Shown: positions 1 to 6,632 of the stretch, piece after piece
How the letters are laid out: each line of letters opens with the position of its first letter
How positions within the stretch are numbered: position 1 is the first letter of the stretch
The notes under the pieces: model-generated
Told to the model about the DNA's origin: nothing
Databases searched by the model: none
Seen by the model: only the letters and a program-made list of their open reading frames with translations
Origin: Leptolinea sp. UBA1437
GTDB lineage: Bacteria; Chloroflexota; Anaerolineae; Anaerolineales; Anaerolineaceae
Length of the DNA stretch: 8,267 nt
Assembly: GCA_002329625.1 (NCBI GenBank)
Contig: DCTP01000013.1
Span: forward strand, 757-9,023
Direction: 5' to 3'
Translations under genes and position numbers: made by a program

Positions 1-546
1 CCGGTAAGGATAACGGGAGTAGCGGAAGATTCAGAAATCACTGTCAATAAAACCGTTAATCCGCGAATTTTTAATGCAAGGCTATACGAACCAAAGGATT
101 CTCCGGATGAATTCAGAGGAGCCGGAACGATGCAGGAAACATCCACACGCATTGTTCGAACCACATTTGACTACAATAACGCCCCCTATGCGAATTTGGT
201 AATCGGGGAAGTGATCGGTTTCCCCGGCAAATGGAGTTCCTATCCGCCTCATTTTCATCCGCAGCCGGAAATTTATTATTACAAAACCTATCCGACCGGC
301 GGTCATGCATTCGCTGAAGTCGGTGATGATGTTTTCAAAATAAGCGGAAATGATACAGTCCTGATTCAAAACGGAATGACTCATCCGCATGTTACTTACC
401 CCGGATATGCCCTTTGGTATTTATGGGCGATACGTCATTTGGACGGAAATCCGTATATTACACCGACCTTTGTACCGGAACATGAATGGGTTGCAAAACC
501 GGATGCAAAATTTTGGTCCTACAGCAATAAAAAGGAGATGAAATGA
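1..546 (+). CDS. iolB: 5-deoxy-glucuronate isomerase, 3' part (5' end outside window)
   Basis: IolB converts 5-deoxy-D-glucuronate, the IolD product, to 5-dehydro-2-deoxy-D-gluconate in cytoplasmic myo-inositol catabolism. The frame is open from base 1 with no stop, so the visible 181 codons are the C-terminal two thirds of a protein usually about 270 residues long; the ATG at 130 is internal. The fragment holds a bicupin-type core: residues 61-67 read FDYNNAP, followed by GEVIGFPGKWSSYPPHFHPQPE. In that stretch His84, His86 and Glu90 (fragment numbering) form the expected metal-binding HxHxxxE set. A second His pair lies in THPHVTYPGY (His128 and His130). These blocks match the KduI/IolB family closely. 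The stop codon TGA overlaps the iolD start (ATGA), indicating translational coupling. Nothing looks broken. Identity is secure; only the N-terminus is missing. Confidence 0.95.
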   Translation, partial: PVRITGVAEDSEITVNKTVNPRIFNARLYEPKDSPDEFRGAGTMQETSTRIVRTTFDYNNAPYANLVIGEVIGFPGKWSSYPPHFHPQPEIYYYKTYPTGGHAFAEVGDDVFKISGNDTVLIQNGMTHPHVTYPGYALWYLWAIRHLDGNPYITPTFVPEHEWVAKPDAKFWSYSNKKEMK

Positions 547-2411
547 TCAAGAGAATCCAACTGACAATGGCTCAGGCGCTTATTAAATTTCTGGATAATC
601 AATATATCGAATTTGACGGTGAGGAAGACCGATTCGTTGACGGAATGATCGGAGTCTTTGGTCACGGTTGCGTCACCGGCGTCGGGCAGGCATTGGAACA
701 AGGTGGACACAGTCTGCGATTTTATCAGGGGCATAACGAACAGGGTATGGCACATGTTGCAATCGGATATGCCAAGCAGAAAAACAGACGGAAAATCCTT
801 CCCTGCCTGTCATCCATCGGTCCCGGCGCTTTGAATATGGTTACCGCATGCGGTACCGCGACGGCCAATCGAATCCCTTTACTCGTTTTACCGGGAGATA
901 CCTTCGCTTGCCGACAACCGGATCCGGTTCTGCAACAAGTCGAATTTCCGGATAGTTATAGTACGACGGTGAACGATTCTTTCCGAGCGGTTTGTCGCTA
1001 TTGGGATCGAATCAGTCGACCCGAACAATTAATGACAGCTATGATCCATGCGATGAGAGTACTGACAGACCCCGCGGATACCGGTGCTGTTTGCGTGGCT
1101 TTACCGCAAGATGTCGAAGCCGAAGCTTACGATTATCCGGAGTATTTTTTCCGTAAACGGGTTTGGCATATGGATCGCCGTCCCATAACAGATCGACAAT
1201 TGGAACAGGCAATCGACTTAATTTCAAACAGCAAAAAGCCTTTGTTGATTTGCGGTGGAGGTGTCCGCTATAGTGAAGCGTGGAAGGATTTACAAAAATT
1301 TGCCGAAGAATTTAATATTCCTATCGGTGAAACTCAGGCAGGAAAAGGTTTGATTGCTTGGGATCACCCTCTGAATCTGGGCGGGATCGGAGTCACAGGT
1401 ACCAAAGCCGCTAATTTAATTGCGAGAGACGCTGACTTGATTATCGGAGTCGGAACACGTTTCACCGACTTTACGACCAATTCGAAATGGGGATTCAGAA
1501 ATCCCGAATGCAAGATTCTGGCGATTAATGTGTGCTCTTTTGATGCCGTCAAGATGGACGCGGAAGGGATATTGGCGGATGCCCGTGAAGCTCTCTCGGC
1601 GATTCGAAAAGAGTTGAAGAATCTCAATTACCAAAGTAAATATACGGACGAAATTATCGAAGCCAAGAAAGAATGGGATGATATCGTCAATGAATATTAC
1701 AACCTTCCGGAAGAAAAAAACGGCATTCCGCAAACCAGAGCATTGGGAGAAATCAATCGCTTCATGCGCTCAAAAGATATCGCTGTAGGATCTGCCGGGA
1801 GTTTGCCCGGAGATATGCAGAGGCTGTTCCGCCCGGGCAAACCCGGTACTTATCACATGGAATATGGTTTTTCCTGTATGGGATATGAAATAAACGCAGC
1901 CGTCGGGGTAAAAATGGCTGCCCCGGATAGCGAAGTGTATGCTTTCTTGGGTGACGGCAGTTTTATTATGCTACACAGCGAACTTTTTATGGCAATCCAA
2001 GAAGGATTGAAAATCAATATAATGGTTTTTGATAACTCAGGTTGGGGTTGTATCGAGAGTCTCCAAAATAATCAGGGAACAAAAACATTTGGGACTGTCT
2101 TCCGGGCACGAAATCCCGAGACAGATTTGTTGGACGGAGAAATTCTTCCGATTAACTTCGCAAAGATCGCTGAAGGATACGGAGCCAAAGGATATACGAT
2201 TCATAATGCGGATGAGCTGAAAAAAGCATTGAAGAATTCTAAAATGCAAGAAAAGCCCTGCGTTTTCGATATTAAAGTTCTTCCCGGCAGCATGACTCCA
2301 GGATTTGAAAGTTGGTGGAGAGTGGGTGTGGCGGAAGTTGCTGAGGATAAATCTGTAAATGAAGCATATGCAGATATGCGGAAGCATATCGCCGAAGCTC
2401 GAGATTATTAG
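543..2411 (+). CDS. iolD: 3D-(3,5/4)-trihydroxycyclohexane-1,2-dione hydrolase (ThDP-dependent)
   Basis: IolD hydrolytically opens the inositol-derived ring, turning 3D-trihydroxycyclohexane-1,2-dione into 5-deoxy-D-glucuronate, the committed C-C cleavage of the pathway. The 622-residue length is normal for the family. The N-terminus reads RLTMAQAL-like (IQLTMAQALIKFLDNQY), typical of IolD. The ThDP pyrimidine-domain Glu is Glu66 in YQGHNEQGMAHVAIGYAKQ. The central Rossmann-like domain has KPLLICGGGVRYSEA. The pyrophosphate-domain motif starts GDGSF at 470-472 and ends at Asn498 in FDNSGWGCIESLQ, the expected spacing for Mg-ThDP binding. The start at 543 is set by AGGAG at 533-537, five bases upstream, and overlaps the iolB stop. 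iolE follows after 11 bases. Other ThDP enzymes such as acetolactate synthase are less likely, given the IolD-like ends and the iolB/iolE neighbours. Confidence 0.96.
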   Translation: MIKRIQLTMAQALIKFLDNQYIEFDGEEDRFVDGMIGVFGHGCVTGVGQALEQGGHSLRFYQGHNEQGMAHVAIGYAKQKNRRKILPCLSSIGPGALNMVTACGTATANRIPLLVLPGDTFACRQPDPVLQQVEFPDSYSTTVNDSFRAVCRYWDRISRPEQLMTAMIHAMRVLTDPADTGAVCVALPQDVEAEAYDYPEYFFRKRVWHMDRRPITDRQLEQAIDLISNSKKPLLICGGGVRYSEAWKDLQKFAEEFNIPIGETQAGKGLIAWDHPLNLGGIGVTGTKAANLIARDADLIIGVGTRFTDFTTNSKWGFRNPECKILAINVCSFDAVKMDAEGILADAREALSAIRKELKNLNYQSKYTDEIIEAKKEWDDIVNEYYNLPEEKNGIPQTRALGEINRFMRSKDIAVGSAGSLPGDMQRLFRPGKPGTYHMEYGFSCMGYEINAAVGVKMAAPDSEVYAFLGDGSFIMLHSELFMAIQEGLKINIMVFDNSGWGCIESLQNNQGTKTFGTVFRARNPETDLLDGEILPINFAKIAEGYGAKGYTIHNADELKKALKNSKMQEKPCVFDIKVLPGSMTPGFESWWRVGVAEVAEDKSVNEAYADMRKHIAEARDY

Positions 2412-2422
2412 GAAGGGGAGAA

Positions 2423-3319
2423 ATGCTTAATCCAGAGAAAGTTAAACTAGGAATTGCTCCAATCGGATGGACAAACGATGACATGCCCGATTTAGGAGCA
2501 GAGAATACTTTTGAGCAGTGTATCAGCGAAATGGCATTGGCCGGGTTCAAAGGCTGTGAGATAGGGAATAAATTTCCCTCTGATCCCGCTGTCTTGAAAC
2601 ACAAATTGGAAGTTCGTGGCTTACAAATCTGTAATGCATGGTTTTCAAGCTATCTCATCGGCAAACCCTATGAAGACACGATCGCTTCTTTTATTAGGCA
2701 TCGGGACAAACTGAATTATTTGGGAGCGAAGGTCATCGGTGCATCGGAACAGGGAAATTCGATCCAAGGGAGAATTGATGTCCCCATTCTTGAGAATAAA
2801 CCAATTTATACCGAAGAAGAATGGAAAATTGTCACAAAAGGATTTAACGAAATGGGCGAACTTGCCCGCGAAAAGGGGATGTTTTTTACCATACATCACC
2901 ATATGGGAACCGGCATTCAAACAGAAGAAGAGATCGATCGAATCATGGAAATGACAGATCCGAATTTGGTATATCTTTTGTTCGACTCCGGACATCTGAG
3001 TTTTGCCGGTATCGATCCTGTTCATGTATTGAGAAAATATATTCATCGTGTGAAGCATGTCCATCTAAAAGATCTGCGATACAACGTCTATGCCGAAGTC
3101 AAAGCGAAAAGAATGAGCTTCTTGGATGCCGTTAGAGCCGGTGTTTTTACCGTTCCAGGAGATGGTGACGTTGATTTTAAACCGATTTTTAATATCCTTG
3201 AAGAAGCAGAGTATGAAGGTTGGATCGTAGTCGAAGCGGAGCAGGACCCGGCAAAAGCAAATCCCTTTGAATATGCCGTCAAAGCACGAAAATATATCCG
3301 GGATATTACCGGTTTGTAA
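2423..3319 (+). CDS. iolE: 2-keto-myo-inositol (inosose) dehydratase
   Basis: IolE dehydrates 2-keto-myo-inositol to the dione that IolD cleaves. The 298-residue protein is a TIM-barrel of the xylose-isomerase/AP-endonuclease 2 superfamily and is of usual length. Its N-terminus, with GIAPIGWTNDDMP at 10-22 and ENTFEQCISEMALAGFKGCE at 27-46, is the distinctive IolE signature. Likely metal or substrate residues seen by pattern are the His cluster FTIHHHMGTG (155-164), LLFDSGHLSF (185-194), HVHLKDLR (212-219) and the C-terminal VVEAEQDP (269-276). The ribosome site GGAAGG at 2411-2416 lies six bases before the ATG and begins at the last base of the iolD stop. A 21-base gap separates it from the GAPDH gene, so iolE lies in mid-operon. 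The alternative of a generic sugar-phosphate isomerase is unlikely because of the N-terminal signature and the gene order. Confidence 0.96.
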   Translation: MLNPEKVKLGIAPIGWTNDDMPDLGAENTFEQCISEMALAGFKGCEIGNKFPSDPAVLKHKLEVRGLQICNAWFSSYLIGKPYEDTIASFIRHRDKLNYLGAKVIGASEQGNSIQGRIDVPILENKPIYTEEEWKIVTKGFNEMGELAREKGMFFTIHHHMGTGIQTEEEIDRIMEMTDPNLVYLLFDSGHLSFAGIDPVHVLRKYIHRVKHVHLKDLRYNVYAEVKAKRMSFLDAVRAGVFTVPGDGDVDFKPIFNILEEAEYEGWIVVEAEQDPAKANPFEYAVKARKYIRDITGL

Positions 3320-3330
3320 TACTTTTGATT

Positions 3331-3336
3331 GGAGGG
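3331..3336 (+). promoter_or_regulatory. Ribosome binding site that fixes the GAPDH start
   Basis: GGAGGG lies five bases before the ATG at 3341. An in-frame TTG at 3329 would place this strong Shine-Dalgarno sequence inside the coding region and would add residues MEGK before the conserved MVKVGVCGYG start, so the ATG is preferred. Confidence 0.8.
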
Positions 3337-3340
3337 AAAA

Positions 3341-4363
3341 ATGGTTAAAGTTGGAGTATGCGGTTACGGTGTAATCGGTCAGCGATTGGCTGATGGAATC
3401 GCGTTACAAAAAGATATGGAACTTGTCGGAGTTGCCGACGTTGCACCTACATTGGCAATTCGGGCTTTAAAAGAAAAAGGGATGCCTTATGCTTTATATT
3501 TGGCATCCGAAGAAAACCGAGCAAAGTTTGAGCAATTAAAGATTCCCGTTTCTGGGACATTGGAAGAACTGGTCCGGAAATGCGACATTATCTTAGACGC
3601 CACCAGCGCCGGTGTCGGGGCGAAAAATAAAGAATTATATGCAAAATATAATAAGAAAGCCGTTTTCCAAGGCGGTGAAAAAAATTCGGTTGCTGATGTA
3701 TTCTTCCACGGATATGCGAATTATGAAAAGGGAATTGGTAAACAATTTTTGAAACTCACTTCTTGTAACACAACCGGATTGATCCGGGCGGTTGATTGCC
3801 TCGACAGGGATTATGGCATTAAAAAAGTGGCCATAACGATCGTTCGCAGAGTCGCCGATCCGGGCGATTATCATCGTGGCTTAACCAACGCTTTACAAAT
3901 CGATAAAGCACCAAGCCATCAGGCAGTGGACTTGATGACGATCATGCCTCATATCGACGCTACCGGTATCCTCATCCACACTCCGGTGACACATGGGCAT
4001 ATTATTACGGTTGTTGCCACCGGTCATAAAAAGATCACCAAAGAAATGGCGCTCGCATCGTTTCTGAAGCACGATCGAATTCGCGTTGTCAGTATCGACG
4101 ATGGCTTTTTAGGCAATGCTTCCTTCTTCCGTTACGCTCGTGATTTGGGGAATCCGCGCGGTGATATGTATGAAATCGGGTTGTGGTCCGATAGTATTGT
4201 TGAATCAGGGGATGAGATTATGTTTGCAATCAATATCCCGCAGGAATCTGTCACAATTCCCGAAACGATGGATGCTGTCCGAGCTGCCTGCGAAATGCAA
4301 AAAGATCGATTGGAAGGCGTTGGTAAGACAAATGCTTATCTTGGAATGGGAAAATGGAAATAA
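3341..4363 (+). CDS. Type II (archaeal-type) glyceraldehyde-3-phosphate dehydrogenase
   Basis: The family oxidises glyceraldehyde 3-phosphate with NAD(P) and phosphate to 1,3-bisphosphoglycerate. This 340-residue protein resembles the archaeal (type II) enzymes, not the usual bacterial GapA. The dinucleotide fold GVCGYGVIGQRLADG is at 5-19. IILDATSAGVGAKN is at 83-96, VFQGGEKNSVADV at 108-120, and the catalytic cysteine is Cys142 in TSCNTTGL. VRRVADPGDYHRG (168-180) resembles the archaeal VRRxADP block, and HTPVTHGH (213-220) resembles the block carrying the catalytic histidine. Asp33 at the end of the second strand (VGVADV) hints at NAD preference; this is inference. The PGK-like gene overlaps its 3' end by ten bases, so the two are almost certainly co-translated as a pair. 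No truncation is visible. A related aldehyde as true substrate cannot be excluded; the family call is firm. Confidence 0.9.
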   Translation: MVKVGVCGYGVIGQRLADGIALQKDMELVGVADVAPTLAIRALKEKGMPYALYLASEENRAKFEQLKIPVSGTLEELVRKCDIILDATSAGVGAKNKELYAKYNKKAVFQGGEKNSVADVFFHGYANYEKGIGKQFLKLTSCNTTGLIRAVDCLDRDYGIKKVAITIVRRVADPGDYHRGLTNALQIDKAPSHQAVDLMTIMPHIDATGILIHTPVTHGHIITVVATGHKKITKEMALASFLKHDRIRVVSIDDGFLGNASFFRYARDLGNPRGDMYEIGLWSDSIVESGDEIMFAINIPQESVTIPETMDAVRAACEMQKDRLEGVGKTNAYLGMGKWK

Positions 4364-5616
4364 AAATGCTCTCACTCGAAGGAGTAGATCTTCGAGGTAA
4401 AAAAGTACTTTTGCGGCCGGATATCAATTCTCCGCTTGATGCGCAATCTAAAGAAATTGTGAATGATGAACGGATCGAAAAAACGATTCCGGTAATTAAA
4501 ATGTTGTTAGAAGGCGGTGCTTCTGTTGCTATCATCGCCCATCAAGGCGATACCTTGGATTATCAAAATTTAACCGATCTTTCTAAACACGCTCAAAAAA
4601 TATCCGAGTACCTTCACCATCCGGTGGAATATCTGGATGATGTCTGCGGTCCGGCAGCTGTCCAAAGAGTCAAGGCACTGAAACCGGGTGAAATCGTAAT
4701 CCTCGGAAATCTTCGTTATCTGACGGAAGAGGTTTCTACTTTCGAAAGAGATGTTAAATTGGACGCCGCCGCATATACCAAAACCTGGGAAGTCCGTAAC
4801 CTTGCTCCGTTGTTTGATTTGTATGTAAATGAAGCTTTTTCCGCAGCCCATCGGAATTCACCCAGTATGGTTGCATTCCAGGAATTACTTCCGACCTATG
4901 CCGGTCCTCTTCTTTTTCAGGAATACGAAGCACTGTCGAAGATTCTTCATGGTGCTCAAAAACCCGCTGTTTTTGTGTTGGGCGGTGCAAAAATCTCCGA
5001 TGCGTTCGGAATGATGAAGCCTGTGCTTGAAAATGGGACCGCAGATAAAATCCTGACTTCCGGAGTGACCGGCTTGGTTATGCTGATAGCCGCAGGAATA
5101 AATGTCGGAGAGAAAACTGTCCGATTTCTGAAGGATAAAGATCTGCTGGGATTCGTCGAAGATTCAAAAGAATACCTCAAGAATTATCCGGATAAGATTA
5201 TGATGCCTGTTGATGTGGCTATCGAAGAAAACGGGAAACGCGTTGAGATCGATATCGATGAGATGCCGAAAGATACGCTTTATCTTGATATCGGCGCAAA
5301 GACGGTCGCTGCCTATCGGGAAGTTTTGATGCACGCAAAAACCATTTTTGCAAACGGTCCGGCTGGTGTTTATGAAAATCCGTTATTTGAAGCCGGAACC
5401 AAAGGATTGTGGCAGGCTATTGCGGACTCTCCGGCTTATTCCGTCATCGGCGGCGGAGATACAATCAATTCGGCAACCCGCCTGATCGATATCTCAAAGA
5501 TCGGTTATGTGTGTACGGGGGGCGGTGCCATGGTTCGATTTATGTCCGGGAAAAAATTACCTTTGATCTCTGCAATGGAAAAGGCTTATGAAAGAGATAA
5601 ATCGAGAATAATCTAA
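4354..5616 (+). CDS. Phosphoglycerate kinase, archaeal-like, with altered signature motifs
   Basis: PGK transfers the acyl phosphate of 1,3-bisphosphoglycerate to ADP. At 420 residues the length is normal. N-domain: LLRPDINSP (19-27) with Arg21, Asp23 and Asn25; Arg40; AHQGD (62-66); NLRY (119-122) with Arg121; NEAFSAAHRNSPSM (159-172) with His166 and Arg167. C-domain: VLGGAKISD (208-216) with the nucleotide-binding Lys213; GPAGVYENP (335-343) with Glu341; SVIGGGDT (363-370); CTGGGAMVRFMSG (387-399). The short form and the wording of these motifs fit archaeal-like PGKs. Odd: canonical HxGRP is HQGD here, so the usual Arg is an Asp, and canonical LENxRF reads LGNLRY. ATP-side residues are intact, so an active kinase is likely, possibly with a shifted substrate. 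The start is ambiguous: ATG 4354 (GGAA at 4343-4346) or in-frame ATG 4366 just after the GAPDH stop. Confidence 0.88.
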   Translation: MEIKMLSLEGVDLRGKKVLLRPDINSPLDAQSKEIVNDERIEKTIPVIKMLLEGGASVAIIAHQGDTLDYQNLTDLSKHAQKISEYLHHPVEYLDDVCGPAAVQRVKALKPGEIVILGNLRYLTEEVSTFERDVKLDAAAYTKTWEVRNLAPLFDLYVNEAFSAAHRNSPSMVAFQELLPTYAGPLLFQEYEALSKILHGAQKPAVFVLGGAKISDAFGMMKPVLENGTADKILTSGVTGLVMLIAAGINVGEKTVRFLKDKDLLGFVEDSKEYLKNYPDKIMMPVDVAIEENGKRVEIDIDEMPKDTLYLDIGAKTVAAYREVLMHAKTIFANGPAGVYENPLFEAGTKGLWQAIADSPAYSVIGGGDTINSATRLIDISKIGYVCTGGGAMVRFMSGKKLPLISAMEKAYERDKSRII

Positions 5617-5619
5617 GCG

Positions 5620-5649
5620 ATGAAATAAGCGGTTCTTTGTTTTTATAAA
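5620..5649 (+). promoter_or_regulatory. Possible sigma70-type promoter
   Basis: ATGAAA at 5620-5625 (four of six to TTGACA) is followed after 18 bases by TATAAA at 5644-5649 (five of six to TATAAT). It would drive the transketolase pair with a leader of about 140 bases. A second -10-like stretch, TTATAAGATACAAT at 5714-5727, has no acceptable -35. In AT-rich DNA such matches arise easily, so this is tentative. Confidence 0.25.
5623..5638 (+). promoter_or_regulatory. Possible LacI-family operator (CG-centred imperfect palindrome)
   Basis: AAATAAG-CG-GTTCTTT is symmetric at five of seven arm positions around a central CG and lies between the putative -35 and -10 elements. LacI-family repressors that carry a hinge leucine, as the one at 7654 does, usually bind CG-centred palindromes. 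The link to that repressor is inference. Confidence 0.27.
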
Positions 5650-5667
5650 TATTTGAGAAAAAGATAG

Positions 5668-5692
5668 CCCAAGAAAGTGCGGATTTCTCGGG
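5668..5692 (+). other. Hairpin in the transketolase leader
   Basis: CCCAAGAAA (5668-5676) pairs with TTTCTCGGG (5684-5692) at eight of nine positions, with one A-C mismatch, around a seven-base loop. It is followed by AAAAATC, not a T-run, so it is not an intrinsic terminator on this strand. It may be an mRNA-stabilising or processing element, or chance. Confidence 0.4.
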
Positions 5693-5768
5693 AAAAATCA
5701 TAATCGGTCAGACTTATAAGATACAATTAGCAGGAAGTTGCAGAATTTTTAATCTTGCACAAACAGAA

Positions 5769-5782
5769 CGAAAGCGGATTGA
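5769..5782 (+). promoter_or_regulatory. Possible second LacI/CcpA-like site
   Basis: CGAAAGCGGATTGA agrees with the catabolite-responsive consensus TGWAANCGNTNWCA at eight of eleven defined positions. It shares AAGCGG with the palindrome at 5623-5638 and lies directly upstream of the ribosome site. Its own symmetry is poor, so support is weak. Confidence 0.2.
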
Positions 5783-5798
5783 AAGGAAACGATATTAT

Positions 5799-6626
5799 AT
5801 GATTACTCCCTTAAAAGAATTTGCAACAGACATCAGAATACAGGAAATGATTGAATTCAAAGCCCGCGGTTTCGGCCATACGGGTGGTTCACTTTCCGTT
5901 GCCGATTGTCTCGCTGCTCTCTACGGTGGGATTATGCGAATCGATCCGAAGAACCCACAATGGGAAGACCGTGATCGATTGGTCATGTCCAAAGGTCATG
6001 CGGGACCAGCTCTTTATGCGACATTGGCACTAAAAGGATATTTCCCTTTGGAAGAATTAAAGACTCTTAATCAAAACGGGACAAAACTTCCCAGCCACTG
6101 TGATCGTAATTTAACAGTCGGTGTTGATATGACCACCGGTTCTTTGGGGCAAGGTGCTTCGACAGCATGCGGAATGGCACTCGGCTTAAAACACTCAGGA
6201 AAAGACGCTCGTGTATATTTAATCCTCGGCGACGGTGAGTGTCAAGAGGGGCAAGTGTGGGAGATGGCACTTTTTGCAGCCCACCATAAACTCAATAACC
6301 TGATCGCTTTCATCGATTATAACAAGCGCCAATTGGACGGTTATGTAAAGGATATCTGCGATTTGGGCGATCTTGTGGCAAAATTCAAAAGTTTTAATTG
6401 GTATACAACAATGATCAAAGGAGATGACCCGGATTTGATCCGACAAACTGTTCTTGACGTTCAAAAGAATCAGGGAGATCGTCCGGGAATGATTGTTCTC
6501 GATACGATTAAAGGAGCAGGTGTCCCTCAGATCGAGAATATCCCATTAAATCATCATACGAATGTCACTCCCGAAGAAGCGGATGAAATAATTGCCCAGC
6601 TTGAAGAATTCAAGAGGAAAGGATAA
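5799..6626 (+). CDS. Transketolase-like, N-terminal (ThDP pyrophosphate-binding) subunit
   Basis: This is the first half of a two-gene transketolase; the full enzyme moves a two-carbon ketol unit between sugars using ThDP. The 275-residue length is standard for split N-subunits. FGHTGGSLSVADCLAALYGG lies at 25-44, DRLVMSKGHAGPALYATLAL at 59-78, SHCDR at 99-103 and TGSLGQGASTACGMALG at 113-129. The Mg-ThDP motif begins at GDGECQEGQVWE (144-155) and ends at Asn175 in FIDYNKRQLDG. The family usually has GHPGG in the first block; here it is GHTGG. The start has AAAGGA upstream with about eleven bases spacing. It is probably co-translated with the next gene, six bases downstream. The donor sugar cannot be told from sequence: pentose phosphate or a dedicated catabolic ketose are both possible. 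Confidence 0.92.
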   Translation: MITPLKEFATDIRIQEMIEFKARGFGHTGGSLSVADCLAALYGGIMRIDPKNPQWEDRDRLVMSKGHAGPALYATLALKGYFPLEELKTLNQNGTKLPSHCDRNLTVGVDMTTGSLGQGASTACGMALGLKHSGKDARVYLILGDGECQEGQVWEMALFAAHHKLNNLIAFIDYNKRQLDGYVKDICDLGDLVAKFKSFNWYTTMIKGDDPDLIRQTVLDVQKNQGDRPGMIVLDTIKGAGVPQIENIPLNHHTNVTPEEADEIIAQLEEFKRKG

Positions 6627-6632
6627 GCTGTC

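Larger units (their letters stand above)
5617..5798 (+). other. Intergenic region before the split transketolase
   Basis: This 182-base AT-rich gap is the only sizeable non-coding stretch in the window. I see no ORF, tRNA or recognised riboswitch in it; the conserved pieces of a ThDP riboswitch are absent. There is no convincing intrinsic terminator for the PGK gene: a T-rich run at 5634-5646 has no solid stem before it. The gap holds a hairpin, weak promoter-like elements and CG-centred imperfect palindromes, listed separately. An AAAGGA ribosome site at 5782-5787 serves the transketolase gene at 5799. Confidence 0.6.

Noticed and set aside
130..132. ATG that could be taken as the iolB start
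   Set aside because: The frame stays open to base 1, and the conserved protein is about 270 residues, so this ATG is internal and the gene is cut by the window edge.
82..390. Open frame of 102 codons on the minus strand
   Set aside because: It lies wholly antisense to iolB, has no family resemblance and no supporting ribosome site; it is a shadow of the real gene.
4116..4400. Open frame of 94 codons on the plus strand across the GAPDH/PGK junction
   Set aside because: It is out of frame with two clearly conserved genes and its translation shows no domain.
5614..5646. Possible intrinsic terminator after the PGK gene
   Set aside because: A T-rich stretch is present, but the only stem before it is about three base pairs.
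5739..5759. Imperfect palindrome TGCA...TGCA as an operator
   Set aside because: Only the outer four bases and a few inner positions are symmetric, and it has no central CG; chance in AT-rich DNA is the simpler view.
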